64,000 bases of DNA from a virus: IMG/VR virus record IMGVR_UViG_3300023178_000017, positions 41,280-105,279 of that record, one strand, 5' to 3'. Below, in pieces: positions 45,514 to 53,198 of the stretch; position 1 is the first letter of the stretch, and every line of letters begins with the position of its first letter. Under the pieces are notes generated by a model that was given only the letters and a program-made list of their open reading frames with translations, searched no databases and was not told where the DNA came from. Made by a program: the position numbers and the translations under genes.

Positions 45514-46413
45514 TTAGCTATCAGCTAACTTCTTAAAGTAATCCATCGCATCATCATCTGAACTTTCTCCGACAGATGCTTCTGCTGATGAGATTACAGG
45601 CTCATTTGCAACCGCTTCAGTGTTGACATTAGACCAAGGCACTTCTTCTAGGTCTTCTGCAACTGATTCAGCAGTTGATGTTGAGACGTTACCTGAGAGA
45701 CCTAGAACTCTGTCTAGTTTCTCTTTCAATTCATCATAGGATTTGAATTGATCAGGTGATATAATCTCGTTCAAAGAATTCAGTGAAGAATATATAGTAT
45801 TCAACTGAGCTTCATCGTCAAACAGTGGCATTTGAGTATCGAACTCTGACTTGTCATAGTTCCAATAACCATCAACCTTTCTGATTTTGATTTTGAAGTT
45901 CGCACCTTCTTCTCTGAGATCAAAGGGGTTAATAGCACTCTCATCTTCAAAAGCAGGTGAGATTGCTTCTTTCAACATTTCGAAAATCTTCTTACCATAT
46001 CTGTATAAGAAAACTTTACCCTCGTTGTGAGGATTCTTAGGGTCTGAAACAACATAGATGTTAGACACATAATGAAGTCTACGCTTCTGTTTACGTGCAA
46101 TCTCTTTGTTGGCTTCGATGCCTGTATTCCACAACTGACTGTTGTAGTCTGACACAGGGTCTTTTTTACCTAGAGTTGTCAAAGACTTCTCTATGTACCA
46201 CCCACCAGGTCCTTGGAACCCATGGTCGAAGTAAGATGCCCATGGCATTTCTTCTCCTTCAGGTGTTGGTAGGAATCTGATGATTGCATATCCGTTACCA
46301 GATTTATCTAATTCTGGTTTCCAGTACTTATCATCATCGTAGGATTTTGTTTCACCTTGAGTTGGTGAGGCAGTTTCCATTGCTGCCCTTAGTTTATCTA
46401 ATGATGTCGACAT
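45514..46413 (-). CDS. 32: Single-stranded DNA-binding protein gp32
   Basis: 299 aa (T4 gp32 301). Contains the gp32 basic LAST-type N-terminus (TSLDKLRAAM), core G-N-G-Y-A-I-I-R-F-L-P-T-P, S-D-Y-N-S-Q-L-W-N-T-G, R-K-Q-K-R-R-L-H-Y-V-S-N-I-Y-V, and an acidic C-terminal tail (SSDDDAMDYFKKLADS) that would contact gp59 and other replication proteins. There is no Cys anywhere, so the T4 zinc site is absent. Upstream lie two 16-bp direct repeats. It coats ssDNA during replication, recombination and repair. Confidence 0.93.
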   Translation of the reverse strand: MSTSLDKLRAAMETASPTQGETKSYDDDKYWKPELDKSGNGYAIIRFLPTPEGEEMPWASYFDHGFQGPGGWYIEKSLTTLGKKDPVSDYNSQLWNTGIEANKEIARKQKRRLHYVSNIYVVSDPKNPHNEGKVFLYRYGKKIFEMLKEAISPAFEDESAINPFDLREEGANFKIKIRKVDGYWNYDKSEFDTQMPLFDDEAQLNTIYSSLNSLNEIISPDQFKSYDELKEKLDRVLGLSGNVSTSTAESVAEDLEEVPWSNVNTEAVANEPVISSAEASVGESSDDDAMDYFKKLADS

Positions 46414-46427
46414 TGTATTCTCCTATA

Positions 46428-46464
46428 GTATCGCATTGTATTAGCATTGTATCGCATTGTATTA
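46428..46464 (-). promoter_or_regulatory. Direct repeats upstream of gp32, candidate autoregulatory operator
   Basis: The plus strand has GTATCGCATTGTATTA at 46428-46443 and again at 46449-46464 (21-bp spacing), with a further GCATTGTA between them. They sit just 5' of the TAGGAG ribosome site. T4 gp32 represses its own mRNA through a pseudoknot plus unstructured repeats, so this could be the equivalent; no pseudoknot is obvious here. Confidence 0.5.
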
Positions 46465-47220
46465 ATCTAAAGATTCTTCGTCTGGTATTTCGAGTTCGAG
46501 TTCAATGAAGTCATTTTCGAAGCCGTGACCAAGAATCCACCTATCACTACTTTCATAGTAATCAAGTTTATTATACTCTATTTTTTCGTTTTCATCTAGT
46601 GAGTTTTTCCAATAAAAATCAATATCTGGAAACTTCTTTAATAAAGCAATAAACTGAGAACGTTGTGCTGTGTACACACGTTCCTCTTTGGTATATTTAG
46701 GTAAATAATTGTATCTACCTTCATAAACATTACCTGGATTATCATATTGTAAAGCATCAAATCCAAGTAAGCATACCTCTTTATGACCTTGTGTTATAGC
46801 ATGACCTACAGCACATAAACCTGTAAACATGTTCTTGAGCAGCGGAATATTATACATAACTATGTTGTTTCCGTGAGAGCTGGATATACCCACGAAGTCA
46901 ACATACGAATCATTACCTTGTATTATAAATCTATCGTGTTTCTCTAAGTCAACATCTACACGGATATCATTGTGCGAATATTCAAATCCTGTTCGCATCA
47001 ATTCAAGCATTTCAATGCCATGTATCTCCCATGAACCCACTGCTATCTTATGATCATGGTAATAATTATTTAACAACACCTCTCTTTGAGGTGCTAAGTC
47101 ACTCACAAACAGTAAATCAGGAATGCAATCTTGGTAAATAGCATTACAACCCCACCAGTGATCTAACTCATTAAGATCATAGTTGAGTCTACTAGGTCCG
47201 TTACCTACTATTGTGAGCAT
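46462..47220 (-). CDS. GNGPS-motif protein, DUF115/MptE-like fold candidate
   Basis: 252 aa. N-terminus MLTIVGNGPSRLNYDLNELD, then W-W-G-C-N-A-I-Y and D-L-L-F-V-S-D, resembles DUF115-type proteins that bind nucleotide-sugars or pterin phosphates; a second conserved phrase is F-T-G-L-C-A-V-G-H-A-I-T-Q-G followed by V-C-L-L-G-F-D. It is inserted between gp59 and gp32, which are neighbours in T4, so it is a later addition to the replication cluster. The exact substrate is unknown. Overlaps gp59 by 13 bases. Confidence 0.6.
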   Translation of the reverse strand: MLTIVGNGPSRLNYDLNELDHWWGCNAIYQDCIPDLLFVSDLAPQREVLLNNYYHDHKIAVGSWEIHGIEMLELMRTGFEYSHNDIRVDVDLEKHDRFIIQGNDSYVDFVGISSSHGNNIVMYNIPLLKNMFTGLCAVGHAITQGHKEVCLLGFDALQYDNPGNVYEGRYNYLPKYTKEERVYTAQRSQFIALLKKFPDIDFYWKNSLDENEKIEYNKLDYYESSDRWILGHGFENDFIELELEIPDEESLD

Positions 47221-47801
47221 AATTTAATTAATAGTTTTTTAAACTTATCGTAATCGTATGATAAGAATACTTTGTATTTGTCTATCTTGTTCTGTATATC
47301 AGGATAGATTATAGTTTCTGATATAAGTTTTCTCCAGTCTGTACTATAGTTTGTTATTGAATCTAGTATAGACATTGTTTCAATTGATATGTTATTTGCT
47401 AAGTATTGTTTCAGAAGCCACGGATGACTTCCATTTTCTACCTTCAAAACCTCTTGTATTTTCTTCTTTTCCAGGATCTTTCCTACCTCTGTTTCGAACA
47501 TATACTTTAGCTTTTGATTACGTTTCTTCCATTCAGTGTAACGTTTGTGTGCATCTGGTTCTAATAGATCACCAACCCAATAGTCTTTGAATGAAAGATT
47601 CGCAATATAGAAATCTTGTAAGTCTCTATTATACTTACGTGCTAGTTTACCAAATTGAAACCTATCGTTACGTTTAAGAAATGATTTGAGATCAGCTTTG
47701 ACTTTACCATTGTACTGAATGAAGTTATAACTGTCGGTATAAAAGTGTAACTTTATACCAAGATACAACTGATAAGCATCAAAACTATCTCTACTATTCA
47801 C
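47208..47801 (-). CDS. 59: gp59-like helicase loader
   Basis: 197 aa (T4 gp59 217). Aligns by eye along its length with T4 gp59: Y-Q-L-Y-L-G-I-K-L-H-F, F-Q-F-G-K-L-A-R-K-Y, the I-A-N-L-S phrase and W-V-G-D-L-L-E-P-D-A, and S-I-E-T-M-S-I-L-D-S. All-helical and basic. It loads the gp41 helicase on gp32-coated DNA. One-base overlap with the upstream 97-aa gene. The order 32-59-33 is the T4 order with two insertions. Confidence 0.88.
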   Translation of the reverse strand: MNSRDSFDAYQLYLGIKLHFYTDSYNFIQYNGKVKADLKSFLKRNDRFQFGKLARKYNRDLQDFYIANLSFKDYWVGDLLEPDAHKRYTEWKKRNQKLKYMFETEVGKILEKKKIQEVLKVENGSHPWLLKQYLANNISIETMSILDSITNYSTDWRKLISETIIYPDIQNKIDKYKVFLSYDYDKFKKLLIKLCSQ

Positions 47802-48094
47802 TACTTAACGATCTTACTATCTGGTGTTACAATTGAACCTGTAGCAAGTTGGTGTGCTTCAGTAACCTTATCGTTTGATTTACATACGAAGACAACTGTA
47901 CTGAAAGTTGCTTCGGTTGGATTCTCTTCACCTGTAACTGCAATCCCTTTAGCAAATCCCATTTGACCTGTTTCAGGATTAGATAAAATCATACGAGGGT
48001 CATCGATCACTAGACCTTTGTCTGACCATTCTCTCATTTTACCAACGTATTCACCGCTAACGGTTACAACTGATACTACATCACCTTTTTTCAT
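47801..48094 (-). CDS. Small beta-rich conserved protein
   Basis: 97 aa. Starts KKGDVVSVVTVSGEYVGKMR and continues D-D-P-R-M-I-L-S-N-P-E-T-G. The pattern resembles a small barrel (Sm-like), and similar proteins occur in T4-like marine phages. RNA binding is possible but unproven. It sits between gp33 and gp59, so it is expressed with replication and late-transcription proteins. GGAG ribosome site upstream. Confidence 0.6.
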   Translation of the reverse strand: MKKGDVVSVVTVSGEYVGKMREWSDKGLVIDDPRMILSNPETGQMGFAKGIAVTGEENPTEATFSTVVFVCKSNDKVTEAHQLATGSIVTPDSKIVK

Positions 48095-48103
48095 AATATA
48101 CTC

Positions 48104-48337
48104 CTAGTTAAAAAAAGAAGAAAGAGACGCTCTCGTTGTTTTGCCTCTCTCTATTAGTTTAAGACCTTTTGCCTCTGCCTCTAGTTTCTCTTTAAGAGGA
48201 GTTGAAAGAAGTCTTTTTGCACCTTCTGGTTCTATGTTATTTGTTTCACATACTTTAAGTATGGCACTCATAACATCTGCCTTGTTTCCTATTAGTAGAC
48301 GTTCTACTTGTTCTGTAAATTCTTTTTTGCCTATCAC
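48104..48337 (-). CDS. 33: Late transcription coactivator gp33-like
   Basis: 77 aa (T4 gp33 112). Pattern M-S-A-I-L-K-V-C-E-T-N-N-I-E-P-E, then P-L-K-E-K-L-E-A-E-A-K-G-L resembles gp33 of marine T4-like phages. It ends SLSSFFN, a good match to a sliding-clamp-binding tail. Position next to gp59 and gp32 as in T4 supports it. gp33 connects RNA polymerase at TATAAATA promoters with the clamp, which fits the many late boxes seen here. Overlaps the upstream 113-aa gene by 4 bases. Confidence 0.65.
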   Translation of the reverse strand: MIGKKEFTEQVERLLIGNKADVMSAILKVCETNNIEPEGAKRLLSTPLKEKLEAEAKGLKLIERGKTTRASLSSFFN

Positions 48338-48675
48338 GATAATGGTGCTCCTTGAACTTCATCGTAATCAAAGTTCTCAATCCAATCCATCATGACTCTA
48401 TAGTATGCATAGTATGTTGGACTATGACCATTCATATCCATACCTTGTCCATCTTCTGAATAAGGAGTTTCTAAGTAATCAATAAGTGCTTGACATTCGT
48501 CTAAGTGAACTTCGGTAAGTTCGTCTTCACTTCCTATTTCAAGATACTCTAACATACTGTCATATGCATTATCGTATGCTTGTTGATGAATCCAATCATC
48601 TGCTTTATGAAATATCTTACCCCAATTCCAATCTTGTTTTAGAGTAAACTTCTCTTCGTTATAAAAATCTGCCAT
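48334..48675 (-). CDS. Hypothetical acidic protein
   Basis: 113 aa. Aromatic and acidic (WNWGKIFHKADDWIHQQAYD, later T-Y-Y-A-Y-Y-R-V-M-M-D-W). No recognised domain. One-base overlap with the 152-aa gene and 4-base overlap with gp33, so it is translated with them. Helical content appears high. Confidence 0.55.
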   Translation of the reverse strand: MADFYNEEKFTLKQDWNWGKIFHKADDWIHQQAYDNAYDSMLEYLEIGSEDELTEVHLDECQALIDYLETPYSEDGQGMDMNGHSPTYYAYYRVMMDWIENFDYDEVQGAPLS

Positions 48676-49133
48676 TAGAATATCTCCTTATCTGTTTCTT
48701 CTACTACAATTGGACCATAGAATAGATATTCACAATCATAGGTATCCCAATCATTGTCCATGAACCAACCAGTTCCTTCGTCTTCAATATTTTCAATTAA
48801 TGTTGATCTTTCATCATCATCGCCATCAAACTCTAGTATTTCAACATCGAATGAACAACCATCCCAACATTCTAAGAACTCATTTTCTTCAAATACTTGT
48901 GGTTCAAACCAATCAGAATCTCCTTGAGTCATTGCATCTGTTAGCATTTCGACTTCATCTTCATTCGTTGGTGTGATTAACCACTCACCGTTTCGCCACA
49001 TGGTTTCTGTTTTGATACGCTTTTTGGCATCTTCACCATAGGCATCTGCCCAATACTCTAACTCATATACACTCTTTTTGTTTGCACATGAGATTTCATA
49101 AGTCTTACCGACTTCAATTTTCACTTCACTCAT
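48675..49133 (-). CDS. Hypothetical acidic protein
   Basis: 152 aa. Strongly acidic, with many Trp and paired Asp/Glu runs (EFDGDDDERSTLIENIEDEG). An opening K-V-G-K-T-Y-E-I-S-C and repeated W-D-G-C, D-W-D-T-Y-D phrases suggest a beta-rich fold. DNA-mimic behaviour is conceivable from the charge, but that is speculation. Similar acidic proteins are common in marine T4-like phages. Confidence 0.55.
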   Translation of the reverse strand: MSEVKIEVGKTYEISCANKKSVYELEYWADAYGEDAKKRIKTETMWRNGEWLITPTNEDEVEMLTDAMTQGDSDWFEPQVFEENEFLECWDGCSFDVEILEFDGDDDERSTLIENIEDEGTGWFMDNDWDTYDCEYLFYGPIVVEETDKEIF

Positions 49134-49141
49134 AATTACTC

Positions 49142-49735
49142 CTACGTAAATTTACTTTCTCTGAACCAGAGATTCATAGCATACTTCTCACCATACGTAA
49201 CTGGTAAACCAGCGTGTTGAGAGATTTCTGCCCTTTTATTAGTTCGTGGTTCACAATTGAACCACACTATCATTCGACCTTTTTTAGGTTGAACGTTAAT
49301 ACCAAACTGATTAAATCCTGTTTCACCACCTTTGTAGCCATCGTTTAGATAACACAATGCAGTTAACATTCTTTGACCACCTCTGTCCCAATGTTTTGTT
49401 TTTTCTTCTTCTGTAAATGCATTATAATCGAATGCATCGTAGTGATAATGATATTGTTCGCCTTCATCATAATATACAACTTGAAAACTCTCAGCGTTTT
49501 CTAATGGCATCTTTACTGTTTGTGCTATACGATCTCCAACTCTTTGTGTAATCTCACTATGATCATGTTTTAACCATGCATATGAATTAGTTCTTGCATG
49601 ATGCATACCTGCAATAGTAGATGCCTTTTTCATTTGACTTACAGATTGTGTAATGAAATGAGCACATTCTTCTTCTGTCAAAAAATTATCTACGATTGAA
49701 ATCCATGGTTGATCATACTTTGCTATATTAATCAT
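49142..49735 (-). CDS. 2OG-Fe(II) oxygenase (prolyl-4-hydroxylase type)
   Basis: 197 aa. Iron ligands His98 and Asp100 in Y-H-Y-H-Y-D, distal His174 in S-Q-H-A-G-L-P-V, and Lys184 in Y-G-E-K-Y for 2-oxoglutarate. The central GGQRMLTALCYLNDGYKGGE is the P4H signature. Such enzymes hydroxylate proteins or nucleotides; they are frequent in T4-like marine phages and their substrate is unknown. Overlaps the RecB-like gene by 4 bases. Confidence 0.9.
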   Translation of the reverse strand: MINIAKYDQPWISIVDNFLTEEECAHFITQSVSQMKKASTIAGMHHARTNSYAWLKHDHSEITQRVGDRIAQTVKMPLENAESFQVVYYDEGEQYHYHYDAFDYNAFTEEEKTKHWDRGGQRMLTALCYLNDGYKGGETGFNQFGINVQPKKGRMIVWFNCEPRTNKRAEISQHAGLPVTYGEKYAMNLWFRESKFT

Positions 49736-50412
49736 ACGCCGTATAAATTCTCATATCTCTTTCTGAGATCCCATAATTGTTCTACGTAATTTTGTGGGTC
49801 ACCAGAAAACAACTGAAATCCTGCTTGACCTTCAACAGCAACGAGAGCATTAACTTCTGGAACTTCTATGCCTGTTAACTCTTCTACCATGATAGCGTAT
49901 GCTGTCATTTGAATCATCCAAGGTGTAACTTGATCATCTGTCTTCATCTTAGATGATGTTTTGAAATCGATAATAGATAACACGTCTTCAAATAAACCAA
50001 CACAATCAACTCGACCTGCCATTTTAAGATTGACAGAATATAATGGTGCTTCAAGTGCTAGAGGTACAATACTATCTAATACAGGTCGAATACCTTTAAA
50101 CATACCTTCTTGGATAATATCATCAAACTCTATGAACTCTTTTTCTCTTCGAAGATAGTCTTCCACTAATTGGTGAAATGCCGTACCTCGTCTAGCAGCT
50201 CTATTAGATATAGCATCTGCTTTATCTTCACCAATTCTCTTACGCCACAATTGAATGTGTTCTCTTGTAAGTAAACTTGTAACTGTTGTGACACTTGGAT
50301 ATTTTTGACCTTGACCATCTACATAGAATCTTTTACCGTCTTCTTGTATTGTGTCTAAGCTGATACGCTCTAGATCATCAAACTCCAGTAATCTGGTCTT
50401 AATTTTAGTCAT
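49732..50412 (-). CDS. PD-(D/E)XK exonuclease, RecB-like
   Basis: 226 aa. Motif R-R-G-T-A-F-H-Q-L-V-E-D-Y (residues ~75-86), Glu121, Asp136 in A-G-R-V-D-C-V-G, Asp149-x-Lys151 in S-I-I-D-F-K-T-S-S, and Q-M-T-A-Y-A-I-M match RecB/Cas4-type nucleases. It probably degrades or processes DNA ends in recombination or host DNA breakdown. It lacks the Cys cluster of Cas4. ATGA overlap with the 2OG oxygenase. Confidence 0.88.
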   Translation of the reverse strand: MTKIKTRLLEFDDLERISLDTIQEDGKRFYVDGQGQKYPSVTTVTSLLTREHIQLWRKRIGEDKADAISNRAARRGTAFHQLVEDYLRREKEFIEFDDIIQEGMFKGIRPVLDSIVPLALEAPLYSVNLKMAGRVDCVGLFEDVLSIIDFKTSSKMKTDDQVTPWMIQMTAYAIMVEELTGIEVPEVNALVAVEGQAGFQLFSGDPQNYVEQLWDLRKRYENLYGV

Positions 50413-50423
50413 ACTCTATCCTA

Positions 50424-50723
50424 TTATGATTTGTTCTGTTTGTCGATATGCTTTCTGACAATCTGTTCACTTTTTCTTCTCTTAAGTGACTTGTTGCCGT
50501 GACTATCACCTAGTGGTGAGGCTGGGTGTGCTTCACCGATTTTAGATAAGACTTCACCAAAACCACCAACATTATGTTTAGTCACACCACCAATAATACT
50601 TGGTGCTGATATCAATTGTTTGATGTTGGGGTTGTTTTCGAAAAACTCTTCTCGTTCAGCCAACTTAAGAAACACATCATATGTTTCTCCAGTATCGTAA
50701 TTATGTACTGTATACATTGGCAT
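50424..50723 (-). CDS. Conserved marine-phage protein (MPxYT...HPxSPLxD)
   Basis: 99 aa. Starts PMYTVHNYDTGETYDVFLKL and contains R-E-E-F-F-E-N-N-P-N-I-K-Q and A-H-P-A-S-P-L-G-D. Similar proteins in cyanophages resemble FmdB-type zinc ribbons, but this one has no Cys, so the metal site is lost or was never present. Basic C-terminal 25 residues. One-base overlap with the 70-aa gene. Confidence 0.65.
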   Translation of the reverse strand: MPMYTVHNYDTGETYDVFLKLAEREEFFENNPNIKQLISAPSIIGGVTKHNVGGFGEVLSKIGEAHPASPLGDSHGNKSLKRRKSEQIVRKHIDKQNKS

Positions 50724-50935
50724 TATAATTGTCCTGCAAAATGAAGAGTTTTCTCTACCTCTTCTATTACGTCTTTTTCTTTATACCAAAGACCACTATA
50801 CATTTGTGTAGAGTCGTAGTCTGGTTGAATGTCTGATCTCCATTCTACAACATAACGTTTATAACCGAACGGTCTCTCTGAAAAAATACGAACACTACCT
50901 TCGCCTGTACTATAGTTTCGAACTAGAACTCTCAT
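50723..50935 (-). CDS. Hypothetical small protein
   Basis: 70 aa. RVLVRNYSTGEGSVRIFSER, then Y-K-R-Y-V-V-E-W-R-S-D-I: beta-rich and basic at the N-terminus. No family recognised. It overlaps the neighbours by 4 and 1 bases, so it belongs to one tightly packed set. Confidence 0.5.
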   Translation of the reverse strand: MRVLVRNYSTGEGSVRIFSERPFGYKRYVVEWRSDIQPDYDSTQMYSGLWYKEKDVIEEVEKTLHFAGQL

Positions 50936-51471
50936 GCTGTCATAAACCTTGGGACTGGTCTGTTAGTCCACTTTGCAAAATCTTTTTTGTATTTATTGTA
51001 GTAATTTTGATACGCTAGAATGACGTTTGCATTTTTGACATCATCTGGCATTGCAGGTGGTGGTGCTGTAAAACGTCCATCAGGAAGATTATCTGGTGTA
51101 TCAACTAGAATGTCTCTAAGCAATTCGTCTGTCTTATGAACTTTACCATATCGATGTGTGTACTCATCACACAAAGCACAAAAGAGTCTGTACAAGTATT
51201 CATAATTGCCTTTTGATTTACGAGTCCAGACAGCAGTAGGGTGATTGATATGTGAAGCTTTGTAAATCATTGCTTCTTTATAAGCACCATTTAATCGCCA
51301 TCTACGAATGTTTCTACCATTCTTAGTTTTATCCATATACTCAACACCATCTAACATACGATGAGCAGTTGACATAAGTTGAGCATATTCTATGATCATT
51401 TTGACCACGTGTTTGTCGCAGTGCAGTTTAGCACATGTAGTAGGTTTAGTGTCTAAGTAAAATAAATTCAT
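50932..51471 (-). CDS. Conserved phage protein (LDxxPxxCAxxHxDKHVVKM)
   Basis: 179 aa. Opening M-N-L-F-Y-L-D-T-K-P-T-T-C-A-K-L-H-C-D, then D-K-H-V-V-K-M-I-I-E-Y-A-Q-L, central I-N-H-P-T-A-V-W, and a closing W-T-N-R-P-V-P mark a family widespread in phages. The His/Asp/Lys-rich start suggests an enzyme, though its reaction is not known to me. All conserved positions appear intact. Confidence 0.75.
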   Translation of the reverse strand: MNLFYLDTKPTTCAKLHCDKHVVKMIIEYAQLMSTAHRMLDGVEYMDKTKNGRNIRRWRLNGAYKEAMIYKASHINHPTAVWTRKSKGNYEYLYRLFCALCDEYTHRYGKVHKTDELLRDILVDTPDNLPDGRFTAPPPAMPDDVKNANVILAYQNYYNKYKKDFAKWTNRPVPRFMTA

Positions 51472-51480
51472 TCTTCCATC

Positions 51481-52047
51481 CTATCTGTAAAACAAGTGGT
51501 TGTCAATAGTGGTTGTCCTATTTAAACTATCTGCCCAATAAGGATAAACAAAATCTGCATGATAATGAGTAGCGCCTTCTGTTATATCTGTCCATTCACC
51601 ATCATAGACTCGCCTTGCAAGTAGCAAAGATTCAATCCATGTTTTACTATCTTCAGGATAATCCGATTTACCATCGCAGAACCAACTGAACTGACATTGA
51701 TTAAGAACTGGCACCATATTGCCTTTCCAGTTTTCACGCCATTTCGCTTGATACACCACATCACATATTGTATCAGGATATAATGTACTCTCTACACGAT
51801 TCAATACTACGTGTGATACTGCAATCTTACCTACCATAGATTGATTGCCTGATTCAAAGTAAATGTTTTGTGCTAGACAATACACTTCATTGTTCTGATC
51901 AGATGCATGGACTTTCATAGATGCAAACATTATGAAAAGGCCCATTATAAAACCAACTGTTACTGAACTTAAACCAATGAGAAGCCGAATGATCAACTCC
52001 CGTTCTGCTTGTTGTCCGTGGACTCCATACCTATGTCTGTTATTCAT
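51481..52047 (-). CDS. Membrane-anchored cell-wall hydrolase (SleB/Hydrolase_2), endolysin
   Basis: 188 aa. I choose ATG 52047: it makes ATGA with the upstream stop and has AGAAGGAG 8 nt before it. Residues ~24-48 (LIGLSSVTVGFIMGLFIMFA) form a signal-anchor helix, then the SleB domain: L-A-Q-N-I-Y-F-E-S-G-N-Q-S (catalytic Glu region), V-G-K-I-A-V-S-H-V-V-L-N-R-V, C-Q-F-S-W-F-C-D-G, G-A-T-H-Y-H-A. It cleaves peptidoglycan. The SAR-like anchor suggests Sec export and release by depolarisation. Confidence 0.85.
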   Translation of the reverse strand: MNNRHRYGVHGQQAERELIIRLLIGLSSVTVGFIMGLFIMFASMKVHASDQNNEVYCLAQNIYFESGNQSMVGKIAVSHVVLNRVESTLYPDTICDVVYQAKWRENWKGNMVPVLNQCQFSWFCDGKSDYPEDSKTWIESLLLARRVYDGEWTDITEGATHYHADFVYPYWADSLNRTTTIDNHLFYR

Positions 52048-52175
52048 TTCCAAAACTCCTTCTCCCATATGAGAGGTATATTTTTCTTAGTTCGTTTCTC
52101 CTCACTTACCACACAACCGACATACGTGAATAGTCCCATGATTGTGAGAAAGATTATACCAATGAAAATATCCAT
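52044..52175 (-). CDS. 43-residue membrane protein before the endolysin, spanin/holin candidate
   Basis: ATG 52175 to TGA 52044. Residues ~3-22 (IFIGIIFLTIMGLFTYVGCV) form one membrane helix, followed by a charged soluble tail (SEEKRTKKNIPLIWEKEFWK). Coupled to the endolysin by ATGA. A single N-in helix with a short tail matches pinholin-like proteins, but this is inference. Confidence 0.6.
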   Translation of the reverse strand: MDIFIGIIFLTIMGLFTYVGCVVSEEKRTKKNIPLIWEKEFWK

Positions 52176-52176
52176 T

Positions 52177-52350
52177 TTAGAATCCGCTAGTCCAGTGAGC
52201 GTACTCCTCTGAACAGTTTACCTCACCACAAACACATGTGCCTTCAGGCAACGTATCTTCAGGTGACGGTGCAAAATCGTTAATATGGTGTTCTACACCA
52301 TGATCATCCACAAATGTGGTGATAATTTCTTTATTATTAGTTATACTCAT
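52177..52350 (-). CDS. 57-residue acidic protein with Cys pair
   Basis: ATG 52350 to TAA 52177, one base before the next start. MSITNNKEIITTFVDDHGVE, then acidic; ends with C-V-C-G-E-V-N-C-S, which could bind metal. It has GGAGG upstream (GTGGAGGATACAA). Function unknown; placed inside the lysis-like cluster. Confidence 0.5.
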   Translation of the reverse strand: MSITNNKEIITTFVDDHGVEHHINDFAPSPEDTLPEGTCVCGEVNCSEEYAHWTSGF

Positions 52351-52501
52351 TTGTATCCTCCACGTCTTTAATAAACCATAACATTAGTAGGAATCCTACC
52401 ATTATAACACTTAAACTATCTAATGGTAAGAGGGTTTCGTGATTGTTCTCGATACCCCCAGCACCACCTAAAACTAAAATTAAACCTAGTATCAATCTCA
52501 T
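52337..52501 (-). CDS. 54-residue two-helix membrane protein, holin candidate
   Basis: ATG 52501 to TAA 52337. Two hydrophobic helices, LILGLILVLGGAGG (residues ~3-16) and S-V-I-M-V-G-F-L-L-M-L-W-F-I (~31-44), joined by a polar loop, with an acidic end. Small proteins of this type occur in marine T4-like phages. Overlaps the next ORF by 14 bases. With the endolysin three genes on, it is the best holin candidate. Confidence 0.6.
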   Translation of the reverse strand: MRLILGLILVLGGAGGIENNHETLLPLDSLSVIMVGFLLMLWFIKDVEDTNEYN

Positions 52502-52504
52502 AAC

Positions 52505-52837
52505 TTACCTCAAATAATCAGGACCATATTTTCTCATACCAAACACATCGTAGCCATCGAATAGATTACCACGTGGTGCATTCAGAGCAGGTTTTGCCCA
52601 CCCAGCAGATTTAAGAACATCACCAACTTTGAAAGACACGCCTTTCTTGGTTGTGAACTCAGTCAGGTTAATGAAACCCCAAACACATCTTTGGTATTCA
52701 TTGTTTTGGATTATCTTAAGATACTTACGACCTATCTCATAATTCCAGTGATAGTCTGTAAGGGTAGGGAATTGATTAAGGTGTTCTGATTTAAGATCAT
52801 CACACAATTTATCGCATAGATAGATTAAGTCTTTCAT
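52505..52837 (-). CDS. Conserved hypothetical phage protein
   Basis: 110 aa from ATG 52837, preceded by AAAGGAG at good spacing; an in-frame ATG eight codons earlier lacks a site. KDLIYLCDKLCDDLKSEHLN is helical; the C-terminal half contains S-A-G-W-A-K-P-A-L-N-A-P-R-G-N-L-F and looks like a small conserved domain. Function unknown. Confidence 0.6.
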   Translation of the reverse strand: MKDLIYLCDKLCDDLKSEHLNQFPTLTDYHWNYEIGRKYLKIIQNNEYQRCVWGFINLTEFTTKKGVSFKVGDVLKSAGWAKPALNAPRGNLFDGYDVFGMRKYGPDYLR

Positions 52838-52891
52838 ATTGTCTCCTTTTTTAATCATCATGGTTATCCTTACATTTTTTGGGGGTCATTG

Positions 52892-53140
52892 TCAACCCTT
52901 AACGTCAAGATAATGTCTCAAGGCAATACGTTCATTCTCAGTCAAATCAGTGACGGATTTGATACGAGACCATGGTGTTCCTATTGTAGTTAACTTATTG
53001 CCACATACAACGGCTGCATTCCACATCAAATCGTCTTTGGGATATAGTTTGTTTTCTTCACATAATGTAATCATGTGACGACCATACGCTACGAGTTGTT
53101 TGACAGCTTTACTGTCTTCGTAACACGAATAGTTAGACAT
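52892..53140 (-). CDS. Hypothetical protein
   Basis: 82 aa from ATG 53140 with AGGAG 7 nt upstream; the in-frame ATG at 53170 would lie upstream of the predicted transcription start, so I reject it. MSNYSCYEDSKAVKQLVAYG, later V-T-D-L-T-E-N-E-R-I-A-L-R-H-Y-L, gives a helical small protein. Downstream of a good housekeeping-type promoter, so an early gene. Confidence 0.6.
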   Translation of the reverse strand: MSNYSCYEDSKAVKQLVAYGRHMITLCEENKLYPKDDLMWNAAVVCGNKLTTIGTPWSRIKSVTDLTENERIALRHYLDVKG

Positions 53141-53168
53141 AGTAATTCTCCTATTTAATATAAGAGAC

Positions 53169-53198
53169 ATAATACTAAAAAATGGAGGTTATTGTCAA
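53169..53198 (-). promoter_or_regulatory. Housekeeping-type promoter TTGACA-18-TATTAT
   Basis: On the minus strand, consensus -35 TTGACA (53193-53198) and -10 TATTAT (53169-53174) with 18-bp spacing, leading into the 82-aa gene at 53140. Expected start near 53162. It lies in a gap between the stop of the second 82-aa gene and this one. Confidence 0.7.

Noticed and set aside
52864-52900. TTGACA upstream of the 110-aa gene as a strong promoter
   Set aside because: The -35 is perfect, but the -10 at 17-18 bp (TAAGGA/AAGGAT) is poor; left out of the feature list.
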